A stretch of DNA of 64,000 nucleotides from Diospyros lotus (GCF_014633365.1 NC_068343.1:25265307-25329306), one strand, 5' to 3'. Shown: positions 23,818 to 36,062, numbered from the stretch's first letter. Program-made: numbers and translations. Notes: generated by a model not told the origin, from the sequence alone.

Positions 23818-23829
23818 TGGCATCAGAGC
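23818..23829 (+). other. Primer binding site of D (one mismatch)
   Basis: TGGCATCAGAGC, the tRNA-Met site with T to C at the fourth position, 2 nt after the LTR. Confidence 0.8.
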
Positions 23830-26269
23830 TGAACCCTATTGGAGATTAGGGAAGAGCAACTTGAAGTCTTAAATGGTACTAGATTTAAGTATGGTGTAGT
23901 GGATGTGCATGTTTAGGAAAGTTCTAGCTAAGGAAAGACTTGGTATTTAAGTGTGACCGATTGTGACCCAACTCTCTTTCCTGGGAATTTACCTGGTATA
24001 CTATTCACGTACAAACACTATTCTAGTATATGACTACTATTCTCGGTGAATAGTGGAAGACTGATTGGAGGTAGTACCAGCAGAATGATTTAGTTATTAA
24101 AGTTAGGATCCGATGATATGATTCGAGTGTAAGGTTGACTCAGTAACCATGATTATGGATTCGAAAGAATTAGAGACTGATGATTTGAGGTCATTAATTG
24201 AAATCCTTACGACGAAAGATAGGATAACTGTGGTTGTCAAGGATAATCGAATCATGGATAATTAGTCTGATGTGACATGGCCTAGCTGATGAGTTAAGGA
24301 TCAAATGATAAGGATTTTTGAAAATCATTTAGTATCTCGAAAATAAGATATGTATTGGGTCAAGTGAGGGGCCAAAAATGGTCGAATAAATGGCGCATAA
24401 TAGTTGCGTCAATTGATGAGGTAACGGTGGTGCAACCGATGAGACTCGCAGAAACGGGATAAGAAACCCTATCAGCGTGACGACACTACTGGTTGGGTGT
24501 TCACAGTGACAGATCTGGATTTAGGGACCAATGCAAAAGACTTGTAATGAGCTTATGATCAACATACCGGGGAAGCTTGTAAACTGTCCCGCGGTATGGG
24601 TCTGGGACCCAGGGTCTAAGTTGCTTAGTGAACTGCCAAGGAGACAATCAGATGCTGAAAACCTGGGGCAACACAGTAAGGTTTGTACCATGTAGAGAAT
24701 TCCAAGTTCCAATGGTCTAGGATGCGAGGTGTGCTGCTAGTTATTGTTAATAGAGGCTGGAAGCCTAGGGAATCAACCTAAAGTAAGATGGATTAAATGT
24801 GGACCGTGTTTCCTATTGAAGAAATTGCATAGAGGTTCATGGTCATCTTTGGGATTGGTAACACGATGAGTAGTGGGAGGCTCGAGGGCCTAGAATGAAT
24901 GTTCTTGCAGAAGGAGTTGGACTCATGGCAGCGACAAGGAATGATAGTTCTGGGAGAATTACGACGAGACCATGCCGTTTTTCACCCGGGACGTACCCAT
25001 GTGAGGGTCAACGTATGATGTAGGAGTAAGCCTGCTATGTGATCGGGGTGATGATGACAACTTGTGTGCTGGCTGACGGTAAGTGTAGTGCCTAGGAAGA
25101 ACTAATTTATTGGTCTTGTGCCAATAGTCAACTAGGTCTGAAGAACAAAATACGAGAGTTAGTGGATTCTCGGTAAATGAGATTTCAGGTAGTAGAGCAT
25201 GGCTAGTCTAAGACCTTGACGATGAGTTGTGAGATGGAAGCCTCAACTCAAGGTAGAGATTGGGTACCAAAAAGGAAAGAATTGATAGGTCGTATCAACC
25301 GAAAAAAAAGAATGATGATGAGACCAAGTCAACAGGAGTTGTGACTACAGTTCAGGGTGCCAAATGGACCTGCGGAATCAAGTAAAGTTGTCAGTGGTCG
25401 ATCCGACGAAGAGAACTCAAAAGCGCCATGATAAATGGTAGATTAAGAGCCATAGTTAGAAAGAAATTGAGTTCACAATAAGTGATTAAAATCAGATATC
25501 GTAATCTGATTTGAGATTTTTTGGAGATAAAATGATTTGAGATTCTTGAGGAATTTCTTAAAAGAACTAATTGAGGATCTAAGGATTCATGATGGAACTT
25601 TAGAGTTTCATGAAGAAATCCAATAAGGATTGGATGACGGGATCGAGGAAATCAAGTGATGGTAGATGTGTCAGGATGACAGGGTCACAGTAGGGGAAGC
25701 TGCAAACCTAAATCGATTAAGCGATCCAAGATTTTCAAATTTTAGATAATGGAACTCTCACATGGCTAAGATGGTTAGTCTAGCCCTGGTAGGTGAATTG
25801 AGAGATGTATAGATAGACAATCATTAAAATGATGTCAGTAAGTTATGAAAATAAGAAGCCTATTGATATGAGGTATAGGCACTTGCTGTCAGTGGAAAAA
25901 ATGAAAAATATCAAGATATATTCTCGAAAGATTTAATAAGATTATTTCTTAATAATGAAATTGCCAATGATAGCTTAAGGTTATTGGATGCTTAGCTATG
26001 TGTGACTTGATTAAGGATGTGAATTATCAAGTAATAATTAAGAACCGATAATTTTTATCTCGATTTGATGAATTATTAAATAGTTGTAAGAGACAGATAT
26101 TTTATGATCAATATGAAATTGAGGGTAAGACAAAGGAATGAAACATTAAAGTACCCAAAAGCATAATATTCATTCCATGTGTTCAAAATAGTTACAGGAG
26201 ATCAAGCCATACAATTACTCAAAGGAAAAACAAAAGGGCAAACCATAAAACTAATAATGTGGTCGATGC
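23830..26269 (+). mobile_element. D interior upstream of the LBD cargo
   Basis: No ORF of note. Around 24980 a degenerate HPGR-x-x-V-x-VN matches the end of gypsy RNase H ([14 protein letters not shown] in C). From about 24810 to 26260 it resembles 1840-2900, so two genomic copies share this interior. Confidence 0.6.
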
Positions 26270-26823
26270 TCAATGACGATGATGGTTACCAAACACGACA
26301 GGTCCCAGCTCATTGATGTCATCTGGGGGTGGCATCTGGCTACTGTTGGCTTCGGCAGGGTAAGACAGAAGAGTAGCATCTAGGAAACTTGGGAGTGAGA
26401 CGTCCTCTGGGATAGTAGGAAGATTAGAGCTCCAGTTTGGATTTTGATCGGGTTGTAGGAGAGACCAATCTGGGACAAGTTTAGAATATGCAGGATAGGT
26501 AACAAAGAGTAAATCTTGCAAATAAGCTCGATAAGCTTGAAAATCACTAACTTGCTACTGAAGGGTAAGAATGTGGGATACACAACCATAGAAGGGGTCC
26601 TGAAACTGGGCTTGAGCTTCAAAGAAGAGTGTATCAACAGCCCAAAATCGGTCACTGACGGGTAGCCTAGGATGTTAACGGCATTTCTGACAGTAAAAAC
26701 ATCACGGATGGCAGCAAAGCGAGTAGTACCATCCTCACGACGGAAGTAAGGGGCAAAGATGTATTGTGGAGTGCATCCTCTATTTAAGACTAGGCAAGCC
26801 CCACATCGAGATCGGCCTCGCAT
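26270..26823 (-). pseudogene. Captured LOB-domain (LBD) transcription factor gene, antisense in D
   Basis: The minus strand starts MRGRSRCGACLVLNRGCTPQ at 26823. It shows the LOB C-block CX2CX6CX3C with the fourth cysteine replaced by tyrosine, then IFAPYFRREDGTTRFAAI, the LOB core. The usual GAS block (VFGASN) reads VFTVRN. A frameshift near 26655, consistent with a small deletion, is followed in the next frame by LPVSDRFWAVDTLFFEAQAQ and DPFYGCVSHILTLQ, then one TAG, and a C-terminal tail ending FGNHHRH TGA at 26270. About 184 codons, no intron. The LPVSDR and YGCVSHI-LQ segments recall class I LBD proteins such as the LBD16/18/29 group, DNA-binding regulators of lateral organ and root development. 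Loss of a zinc ligand and the GAS block, the shift and the stop make it non-functional. Confidence 0.85.
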
Positions 26824-27420
26824 GATAGATCTGGATCTGGCTAAATCTAAACAAATCAGATACGGATCAGATCTAATGGGTCGAATCAGGTATGGGTCAA
26901 ATCAGGTATGGGTTAAACCTGAATCGGATCGAGTCGGGTCGGGTCGGGCTGAGTTGGGTCAAATCGACTAAAATCTGGCAGCAATAGTAGGGACAGTGAC
27001 GATCGCAGTGGTGGCCGAGGGAAGCTGGACAGTGGTTGGTGGCTGTGCGAGGTAGCTAGTAGTGGTGGCGGTGGCCGGATCTGGCCGACAAATGACCGTT
27101 TGGGCCGTCAGAGATGGCGATCGGCTACTGAGGGCGCGAAGAAGCCGCATGGTGGCTCACGGCAGATGGCGGAGCAGGCTCTGGAGGTGGTTGCAAAGTG
27201 GACAACAGCGGTTGATAGAGGTTGCAGTGACGCTGGAAGGCAGCGGTGGCCTGTGGCTATTCGCGCGCAGGGTCGGCAGAGGAAGGAAGGAAGAAGAAGA
27301 AGAAGAAATAAGGAAGAAAAAGAAAAAAAAAAACGGAAAAGAAAAAAGGAAAGAAAAGAAAAGAAATGAAAAGGAAAAAAAAAAAGAGGAGAAGAAAAAT
27401 AAATTTTCTTTATGAGGAAA
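26824..27420 (+). other. Upstream flank of the LBD cargo, GC-rich then purine-rich
   Basis: Just upstream of the LBD start, 26850-26960 has repeats of ATCAGGTATGGGT and GGTCGGGTCGGG. 26980-27280 is GC-rich, unlike the rest of D. 27280-27400 is an almost pure GAA/GA/A purine run. This could be captured promoter/5' flank of the LBD donor gene; the ORFs here are low-complexity and not called. Confidence 0.4.
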
Positions 27421-28185
27421 AAAGTGTTTTATTATTCCGGAGATTTTGGAAAGAAGAAAAAAATTATCCGGACACGTGAAATTTGAATTCAGGGCTTTTC
27501 AGGTATTTATAGTCCTGACCCTATATTTTGAAACATGGAGCAACGTGGGGTTTGAAATAAAACTTTTGGGAATTAGATTTCGAAATAGAATGCTAAGATG
27601 TTTCAAAATAAGATGTTTTGGCAAGCTATTGTCAGAAGATCATGATAGGACACTTCGGAATAGTTGTGCCTATAATAAGACTCAGGGCATGGCCGTGAGG
27701 TGGCAACGCATGACCTGGGTGGATAGCTATGAGTGTCAGATGTTAGAGGCTTGTTGGCTTGCTGACTATGAGCGTAGTGCCAAATGGATCGTTTATCTTT
27801 ATCACTGGCCTAACAATTTAGCTGGATCTAGTGATCGAGATATAAAAAGCATGTGTGATTGATGGGTGTTATTGTCTATAATTAATGATTGTGGTCAGCC
27901 CAAGGGTTATGATTTTTGAGATGTAAGATGGCATTCTTAAAAGTTTCGGGGTAGGATGTGCGTGCCTAGGATGTTGGAAGATGTGTGGTCGTCTGTAAAG
28001 AGACATAATAGGAAATTATGTAAATGACAGGGCATGCTTGTAGGCATCGGACGTGTAAGGAATGCAAACGAAAGTATTTGTCAAGGACTAAATGGACATT
28101 TGATTTGAGGTATTCAGGTAATGAGCTATGTATTGTCTTAGTTACCTTAATGATTAGATGAAAATTTTGAGGCCAAAATTTCTTT
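27421..28185 (+). mobile_element. D interior downstream of the cargo
   Basis: An open frame at 27446-27862 (138 codons, MERRKKLSGHVKF start) has no domain that I recognise. Around 27890-27970 the DNA resembles the RNase H-integrase linker of C at about 34600-34665 ('gcattct', 'agtttcggggtag', 'gtgcgtgcc'). The rest of the integrase is missing before the PPT. Confidence 0.45.
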
Positions 28186-28198
28186 AAGGAGGGGTGAA
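28186..28198 (+). other. Polypurine tract of D
   Basis: AAGGAGGGGTGAA directly before the 3' LTR start TGTAATACCC. Confidence 0.8.
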
Positions 28199-30618
28199 TG
28201 TAATACCCGAGAAATTCTAAAGGACTTAAAGGTAAATTATCTTGGGGGCAAAAATGGAATTTAAGGATAAATGAAGGGTATAACAGAAATTTATTACCGT
28301 ATAGATGTTCGAATCAACTACCAGGAGTCTCCTGGAGCCAAGATGCCAAAGGAAAATGATGTGGCATTAACAAGCACCCCGCGATAGGATTTATGGTGCC
28401 AAAAGAAATAAGATCGGGAACGATTTTCGGTACAGCTAAAATACAACTACCAATTAGGCTGCAATACCGAATTATTATAGACGATTTCCGGGAAGTTAAC
28501 GGAAGCTTGAGGGGGCTTCGGTTTTTCATAAGGAACAACCTTTTAGTTGTTTCAGGAAGAAACGAAAGGGTTTAAGGCCAAAACAGATATTCGAGCCTAA
28601 GTGCAGTTCTCTAAAATTACCAGAGGGAGGTCAAAACAATAATTTATTGGAATCTTCGAGGGTCAAATTGATGTTTTAAGACTTGAGAAACTTAAATGCA
28701 ATTATGTAAAGTTGAGGGGTTGTGTGAAAATGGGTCAAAGTGAGAAAACCAAAGTTGAGGGGTCAAAGTGCAAATTCAAGAAAACCTCCAAAGCATCCAT
28801 GGCCGACCAACCTTCCAATCGTCGAAATTGGCCATGGGAGACACGAGGAAGTGGCTTGGGGCCTCGGGGCAAGGGCAAGACAAGTCTTTTAGCCAAGAAG
28901 TGGCCAAAATGGCGTCAAAATCGGGCCAACTTTAGGCCAAAAGTGGTCGAAAGTTTGTCCACTAAAACGGCAAAAATGGAGTGCTTTCAGTGGGTCTTAA
29001 GGCCATCTAAGGGAGGTAGAGACTTTGTGGGACTTGGGTTGATCGAGCTCCAACTTTTGAAGGCTCAAAAACCACTATAAATAGGGGTTCCGCAATAGCC
29101 GAATGGGGACAAGAATTGAGGCTTCAAATCAAGGGTCGTATTGAACGAATTGAGCCGCCAAAGGATAGGGCTTTTGTTACCCATGGCCTGAGGATCGTTT
29201 CTGGAGAATTTCAAATCGAGGGGTAGAGTAATCGGCCGTCACCGAAAAAAGATGTCCAGAGAAGACGACCAGCGTGTGTTGGTCACGCGCTGGTGCTTCA
29301 CGCGTGCCACTTGCCCTAGGTGCGTGCAGGCACGTGGGGCCTTCGAAAAATTTGGAAAACAATTTCAAAAAAATTCAAAAAATTATTTTATGGGGGTCCG
29401 TGCAAAAAGTTTTGAAGTTCAGGTTCCTGATGTCTCGGTTTTTGCACCAAAGAGCCTCGTTTTGGGTGAAAACACAACATCCGGGTAATTTCAGTATTTT
29501 TCCCTTGAATTTCATAGTCTATTATGAATTGTTATGGAATTAGATTCGAGAAAATAGTCTTGATGGTATTTATTGGGATTTTTAGAAGGAAAAATGGAAG
29601 AAAATGAAGGAAAATAGGAGAAAAGAGGAATATTGAAATATATAGTGATTAAATATGTTCTCCATGATTGAGGTGATCAAGATGATGTGATGGGTGCAAC
29701 TTTTGAGAGTTGACACGAAAATTGAGGTAGGGCACGAATATCGAGGTGATACGCGCTTTTTGAGGTGTCTTAAATCTTTGGGCAAAGGTGAGTAATTTTA
29801 TCATAAACATGGTTTTGTAAGTGATTTTCTCAGAAGAACTTATATTTACGATATGATTATTATATATGCATGCTACTTATGAATGCAATATTCATTTTGT
29901 CATATTACATGGAAAGTCGTGATAATTGCATGGCACAATATTATTGTCACATTGATATTTGTGCGTGGGAATAGAATCTCGCCCCAAGAGTGTAGCAGTA
30001 ATTCCCCTAGGGCAATGATGGAATAACGTTAGCCTTATCCTATAGAGGTTCAGGATTTGCCTAGGATTCTGTGCCGGGCTGGTGAGCCTGGGAAGTTATA
30101 TTAAGGGCATAAGTTGATCATGTTATGCATCATGCATTCGTATATATATTTTGGACCATCACTAGAAGTTTCATCTTCCAATGGGTTATGCCCTAGAACA
30201 TTCAACGTTCCAGTTTGGACTTACAGCTTAAGCAAAGAGCAGGTTGAGATGAGACGGCACGTGATGGCGTGGCCAATGGACTCAGCGAGCTGATTCGGAT
30301 ATATTTTAGCTTATGCTTTATTGATTATTAGTCTTGTTAGAATGTTTATGGAATCTCCATGTATTTTATATTTGAGAAGATGATGTAATATATGGTACGG
30401 ATTCTTTATGATATAATATAAGGTGAATTCAGGTATGTACCATATTAGGTTTCGATTTTAAGTTTTCGCAATTATGATGTTTACCTATCTTAGCTTATTG
30501 ATTCTTATTTAGTGTGTTGAGAAGGTAAAACGGGATTGTTGGGAAATGGTTTATATTGAAAAAAAATTATTTCCGAAATTCATTAGTTATTTAACGCTCG
30601 AAAAAGCAGGGCGTTACA
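28199..30618 (+). repeat. 3' LTR of D
   Basis: TGTAATACCCGAG to GGGCGTTACA, 2420 bp, matching the D 5' LTR with scattered differences and about 135 bp of net deletion, mainly in the part corresponding to 22270-22430. The next bases, CGTTA, are the right target duplication. Confidence 0.92.
29076..29083 (+). promoter_or_regulatory. TATA box of the D 3' LTR
   Basis: TATAAATA followed by GGGGTTCCGC, the likely start region of the LTR transcript; the 5' LTR version is mutated. Confidence 0.55.
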
Positions 30619-30623
30619 CGTTA

Positions 30624-31240
30624 TGCGTGCGCCATTGAGAAAGCTCTCATTGGAAGAGGTGACATGTTCACGAGGCACTTCGAAGTAGTTCTTGTTATTT
30701 TTCTCATACGTTTTATACTTGATCATGCATTGATATAAACTGTTTTTTTTTAGTTTCTCACTAGAAGATTCATCTTCTAATTGGACTATGTCCCTAGAAT
30801 ATTCAAACGTTTCAGGTTCGACAAGTAGCTCTAAGGGAAAGGAGGTAGCTGAGAAATAAACTTAATTTATTGCCTGTAGCATGTTTATCATATCTATGTT
30901 TATGTGGGAACCTATGTAGGATTTGGATATGTTTAAGATGTTCAGTTATCACTTGTGAGAGATGATGTCCATGTAATACATTTTGTAGACGTCTTGAACG
31001 ATTTTATTTATGATAAATAAAGTATTATGGTTGTGAACCATATCAGGTTCGATCTAGCTTTCGCATTTGAAATTTTAACACCTGTCTTAGATATTCGATT
31101 ATTGGGTTTGTTAAGCTGATAAGGTGAAAATTAGGGTTTTTGGGATATTGTGTAATGTATGACAATGATTGTGATATGAAAAATTTTTATATTCTCAAAA
31201 TTCTAAGTTATAACACACTCAAGAAATCTAGAGTGTTACA
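30624..31240 (+). repeat. 5' LTR of C, second part
   Basis: Resumes at 'tgcgtgcgccattgagaaagctct' in register with 37618 of the 3' LTR and ends GAGTGTTACA. With 19704-21261 it totals about 2175 bp, equal to the 3' LTR (2170 bp). Confidence 0.92.
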
Positions 31241-31242
31241 GT

Positions 31243-31254
31243 TGGTATCAGAGC
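31243..31254 (+). other. Primer binding site, initiator tRNA-Met (element C)
   Basis: TGGTATCAGAGC, 2 nt after the LTR end; perfect complement to the initiator tRNA-Met 3' end. Confidence 0.95.
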
Positions 31255-31421
31255 GAACCTAAGAAAAAGTTCGCATGTGACTAGATGAGTAAAGCCACAA
31301 TAAGTTTTGGGAATTAGGTTAGGATTTTTTTGAAATATTTAGTAGCATAGTCTTGTTGCTTATTCAATTTGAATTGAACCATGTCGTGATGATTTAATAG
31401 ATCGCCCTGTCTTTTTGCTAG

Positions 31422-32414
31422 ATGGTGAATACAAGAAGGAACAGGCGCGAGAGAGACAATGGTGAAGAAAGCAACACCAACCCGCACCCAGGAGGTGGTG
31501 TGAGAGGTCAAAGAGATGCACGAGCTGACCTCTGTGAAGGCTGGATTGATATGATCGAGAGAATCCTAGAAGGTATGGCTGGGCGAATTTTGGAGTTGCA
31601 GCCTGAGCAAAGAAGAGTAAATGCCTTGGAGAGGTATCAAAGACAAAACCCGCCAATGTTTCGAGGAAAATCGGCAGATGAACCTACAATCAGTGAATAC
31701 TGGTTGGACTAGACCGAGAAGATCCTACAAAGATTGAGAATCTTAAATTAGGACAAGGTCGAGTGTGCGACCTATATGCGGGAAGATGAAGTGTTCCAAT
31801 GGTGGAGGTCTATACAACAAGCAATACCTAACCGGATAGGATCTCAGGGGTTAACGACAGACGTAGAATTGGGAGAGGCACCCCAGATGTCATGGTAACG
31901 GTTTAAGGAACTGTTCAACGGGAAATTCTTTCCCACTTGCTAGATGTTGGCTAGAGCTCGAGAGTTTATGAACTTATGCCAAGGGCCAAATATGTCTGTA
32001 GCCCAATACGAGGCTGAATTTTTGCGGTTAATCAGGTATATGCCGCTGTACGGCATGGACGATGTGGAGAAGGGACGAAAATTCTTACAAGGCTTGCGAA
32101 TCAAATTTCAACAGCTGATGAGCTTGGTCCATGTGGAGTCTTATACGGATATAGTTTTCAAAGCTATGACGGCCAAGGAGAATATGACGCGAGTGGCAGA
32201 ATTAAAAGCCATGAAGATTCAAAGTGGAGGACAATCAGAGAAATCCCACTCGACTTTGGGACTTCGAGATGGAAAGATCGTGAAAAAGGGCAAGGCATGC
32301 TTTAAATGCAAGAAGAGGCACCCGGGCAAGAGGTGCGATAGCCAAAGCATTGTTTGTTACACCTGTGGACAGCCTAGGCATACTTCCAGAAATTGCTCGA
32401 AGGGAATGGTCTAA
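31422..32414 (+). pseudogene. gag of chromovirus C
   Basis: Starts MVNTRRNRRERDNG at 31422, placed right after a TTTTTGCTAG tract. Contains the gag core (RQNPPMFRGKSADEPTISEY, later EFMNLCQGPNMSVAQYEAEF and RYMPLYGMDDVEKGRKFLQG) and a CCHC zinc knuckle CYTCGQPRHTSRNC near residue 310. In-frame stops lie at about 31710, 31749, 31896, 31941 and 32412, the first replacing the residue after YWLD. All pieces are in one frame. Intact relatives form the virus-like particle and bind element RNA. Confidence 0.9.
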
Positions 32415-32441
32415 GAAGGTAAAGCCATAGCAGTAACACCA

Positions 32442-32885
32442 ATGAGTGTGATTTGCTACAATTGCAACCAGCATAGGCACATCTCGAGGAATTACCTGAA
32501 GAAGAAAGAGCAGCAGTTAAAGATTGAAGAAGGAAAGGGGAACAGACAGGGGCGAGTCTATAATTTGACCAAGGAGGACGTAGAGGCGAATCTTACAGTT
32601 ATCCAAGGTACTCTCTTCATTTTGGATACTCCTGTGCATGCATTGATAGATCCAGATTCTACTCATTCTTTTATATCGCATGCTTTAGATAAGAGTTTGA
32701 TAGTAGAAACCGAGTCTATGGGGTGTCTTATGGTGATTTCAACACCTATGGGAAAAAGTATGAAGTTCTCAAAAATGGTGAGGGGATGCGAAATTAGCCT
32801 CAGTAATGTTCGATTCCAGGATGATCTGATTATGCTAGAAGTATATGACTTCGACGTAATCTTAGGGATGAACTTCTTGTTTTAA
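32442..32885 (+). pseudogene. Second zinc knuckle and protease of C
   Basis: Same frame as gag. It begins with a second knuckle CYNCNQHRHISRNY, whose last cysteine is now tyrosine. Retropepsin follows: HALIDPDSTHSFISHAL, where the catalytic D-S/T-G is replaced by D-P-D, then VILGMNFLF and a stop at 32883. The catalytic loop change means the protease would be inactive even without stops. Confidence 0.85.
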
Positions 32886-32889
32886 GAAG

Positions 32890-34590
32890 ATAATGACCAT
32901 AAGAAAACCCAAGGGAGGGTGGGTCAAATTTTGGGGACAAGGTGACCCCGAGCTCGTAAAGATGATTTTGGCAATGAAGGCAGCAAAGTTGTTGAGCCAA
33001 GGAGCTCATGGATTCATAGCTTATGCTCAGTTAGAAGAAAGAGAGGTACCGAAACTCAATGAGGTGTGAGCGGTACGAGAATATGATGACGTGTTTTCGG
33101 AAGAATTACCGGGACTACCTCCACCTCGGGAAATCGAGTTCTCAATTAAGTTAGTGCCAAGAACCCAACTGATATCAATTCCACCATACCAAATGGATTC
33201 GACGGAGATGAAAGAATTGAAGAGTCAGCTACAGGAGTTGACTGATAAGGGGCTCATTAGGCCAAGCACGTTGCCATGGGGCGCACTAGTGTTATTTGTA
33301 AAGAAGAAAGACAGGAGTCTAAGGATGTGCATTGAATACCGTCAGCTAAATAAGGCCACGGTAAAGAACGAGTATCCGCTCCCAAGGATAGACGAATTAT
33401 TTGATCAACTGCAGGGAGTGAGGTGTTTTCGAAGATCGATTTGAGATCTGGATATTATCAGCTGAGATTTAAACCAGATGATGTTTCGAAGACGATATCT
33501 CGGTCAAGGTATGGCCATTTCGAGTATTTTGTAATGCCATTCGAATTAACTAACGCTCTAGCAGCATTTATGGATCTTATGAATAGGGTGTTCAAACACT
33601 ACCTGGATCGGTTTGTGATCGTCTTCATAGATGATATATTGGTGTATTCTTCAAATGAGAGTGACCATGAGGAGTACTTGAGAATAGTGCTAGGAACCCT
33701 TAGAAAACACCAATTGTATGCCAAGTTCTTGAAGTGCGAGTTCTGGCTATCCCAAGTGGCGTTTCTTGGGCATGTGATCTCAGCCAAAGGAATCTCAGTG
33801 GATCCAACCAAGATTGAGGTTGTTCGAGGATGGAAGCAGCTGACGTGTGTGACCGAAGGGCGAAGCTTTTTGGGATTGGCAGGCTACTATCAAAGATTCA
33901 TGGAAGGGTTTTCGAAGATAGCTGCACCTATAACAAAGCTCATACGGAAGGAGGTCAAGTTTGAATGGACTGCCAAGTGCGAGGACAGCTTTCAAGAGCT
34001 TAAGGACAAACTGACCTCGACACCTGTGCTGGCAATGCCTAGTGAGCCCGATGGATCTGTTGTATACACCGATGCCTCGAAGGTTGGTTTGGGCTGTGTA
34101 CTGATGCAGCATGGTCGAGTGATCGCATATGGATCACGCTAGTTGAAAAGGCACGAAGTGAACTACCCAATGCATGACTTGGAGTTAGCAGCGGTGATAT
34201 ATGCTCTAAAGCTATGGAGGCACTACCTATATGGAGAGACATTTGATGTATTCACGGACCACAAAAGTCTAAGGTATGTGTTCTCACAGAAAAAGTTGAA
34301 CATGAGGGAGTGACAATGGATGGAGTTCCTGAAGGACTACGACTGCACCATCTTGTATCACCCGGGGCGTGCCAATGTGGTGGTTGACGCTTTGAGTAGG
34401 ACTGTGCCTACTATTATGGCCGGGTTGATAGCCCAAGAGTGGCTGCTGATTAAGGCTTTTAGCCTGATTATGGTGAGTGTAGTGCCGAAGGGATCTTTTG
34501 TCCTAGTAGCTGGCCTGGCGATTCAACTGGATCTGGAGACCGAGATACGGGAGGCTAGTGGGAGTGACCAGCGTATACGTCTATAGGTAG
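32890..34590 (+). pseudogene. Reverse transcriptase and RNase H of C
   Basis: The first part (33091-33444, other frame) has [19 protein letters not shown] and the primer-grip region [21 protein letters not shown] one-base shift near 33420 returns to the gag frame: [13 protein letters not shown], then the catalytic [10 protein letters not shown] box intact, [18 protein letters not shown], and the start of RNase [13 protein letters not shown]. RNase H continues past a stop at 34140 ([28 protein letters not shown]) to [15 protein letters not shown] near 34400. In intact relatives it copies element RNA into DNA inside the particle. Confidence 0.9.
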
Positions 34591-35939
34591 ACGAGCAAGG
34601 CCAACCCAAGAGTTCGAATTTTGAAATGCGAAATAGCATTCTCAAGTTTCGGGGTAGAGTGTACGTGCCAAACCTTCGGGAGTTAAGGCAAAAAATTTTG
34701 GATGAAGGCAACAGAGCTAAGTATACCGTGCACCCGGTAGCCACGAAGATGTATCAAAATCTTTAAGAAATCTACTGGTGGCCTGGGATGAAGGCTAGCG
34801 TGGCTAGGAGGGTGGCACAATGTGATATATGCCAAAGGGTAAAGATTGAGCACCAGAAACCCACAGGGTTGATGAGACCTTTGGAAGTTCCTGAATAAAA
34901 ATGGGAACATATCACTATGGATTTCGTGATAATATTTTCAAAGAGTCGAAGGGGTTATGATTCCATTTGGGTGGTGGTAGACAGGTTGACAAATTCAGCG
35001 CATTTCCTGCCTATGAGGATGAATCAACCGGTACGAAAATTCAAAGAGCAATATGTTAAGGAAATCGTACGACTCCATAATGCGCTGATAAGTATAGTTT
35101 CATATCGAGACCCGAGGTTCACCTCGAGATTTTGGGAGAGTTTGCAAGAATGCATAGGGACCCAGCTGAAATTGAGTACGCCTATCACCCCCAGACTGAT
35201 GGGCAATCGGAGAGGATTATTCAAATGCTTGAAGATATGTTAAGATCATATGCCCTTGATTTTGGAGGAAATTGGGAGGAGCATCTGCCATTGGTACAAT
35301 AGTTACCATGGCAGCATCGGGATGGCTCCTTATGAGGCTTTGTATGGAAGAAAGTGTAAGTCGCTTATCTGTTGGACTAAAGTAAGGGAACGTCAGATGT
35401 TGGGGCCCGAGCTTGTGCAACAGACTACCGATAAGATATGAATAATCCAAGAGAGGATGCGAGCTACGCAAAGCCGACAAAAATCCTATGCTGATCAAAA
35501 AAGAAGGGATCTAGAGTTCAAGGTAGGGGATCTAGTGTATCTCAAGGTGTCACCCCAGCATTTGGTGATGCGTGGAAGCGGTAAAGGAAAGCTGAAGCCA
35601 AGATATATAGGACCATATCCGATTATGGAAAGAGTCGAACCTTTAGCCTATCGATTGGAGCTTCCGCCTAGCTTATCCAAGATTCATAATGTGTTCCACG
35701 TCTCCCAACTTCGAAGGCATGTGCCAGATCCAACTCTCGGAGTTCAAGTGGAGACAATTGATCTAAGGAATGACTTAACGTACCCGGAGTCACATGGAGC
35801 AATTTTAGATTACCGAACTCAAGTGTTGCAGAATAAAGAGATCCCGTTAGTGAAGGTTCAGTGGGGAAAGCACTCAGATGATGAGGCAACATGGGAACTT
35901 GAGGAAACAATTAGGAAGAAATATCCTCATTTGTTCTAG
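34591..35939 (+). pseudogene. Integrase and chromodomain of C
   Basis: HHCC finger (ARRVAQCDICQRVK near 34810), core (MDFVIIFSKSRRGYDSIWVV, DRLTNSAHFLP; the glutamate region near 35200 is shifted), then an open 160-codon frame at 35457-35939: GDLVYLKVSPQ, LKPRYIGPYPI, SKIHNVFHVSQLR, and a C-terminal chromodomain NKEIPLVKVQWGKHSDDEAT ending KKYPHLF. The chromodomain defines chromoviruses and is thought to steer integration to heterochromatin. Stops and shifts between 34765 and 35440 inactivate the enzyme. Confidence 0.9.
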
Positions 35940-36049
35940 GAAATGGAAATAGAGGAGGAAATTTTTATATTTTCTTCTAGAAATTGTATTCTAGAATGCG
36001 ATAATTATAATTTCGAGTACGTTTCAAATTTCGGGGACAAAATTCATTT

Positions 36050-36062
36050 AAGGGGGGCAAAA
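36050..36062 (+). other. Polypurine tract of C
   Basis: AAGGGGGGCAAAA directly before the LTR start TGTAATACCC. Confidence 0.88.

Larger units (their letters stand above)
21262..30618 (+). mobile_element. Element D: gypsy derivative carrying an LBD gene
   Basis: 9357 bp inserted in the 5' LTR of C. It has two LTRs (21262-23815 and 28199-30618), a slightly mutated tRNA-Met PBS and a PPT. It lacks recognisable gag, RT and chromodomain. It keeps only echoes of the RNase H end (about 24980-25030) and of the integrase N-terminal linker (about 27890-27970). Between these echoes lies roughly 2.9 kb, where the intact element C has about 300 bp; the extra sequence includes the antisense LBD pseudogene. 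It is therefore non-autonomous. Confidence 0.85.

Noticed and set aside
27062..27415. 117-codon Arg/Glu/Lys-rich ORF
   Set aside because: Runs through a GC-rich block and a pure purine tract; low complexity, not supported by similarity.
33599..34112. Minus-strand ORFs opposite the RT region
   Set aside because: Shadows of the plus-strand RT/RNase H coding sequence of C.
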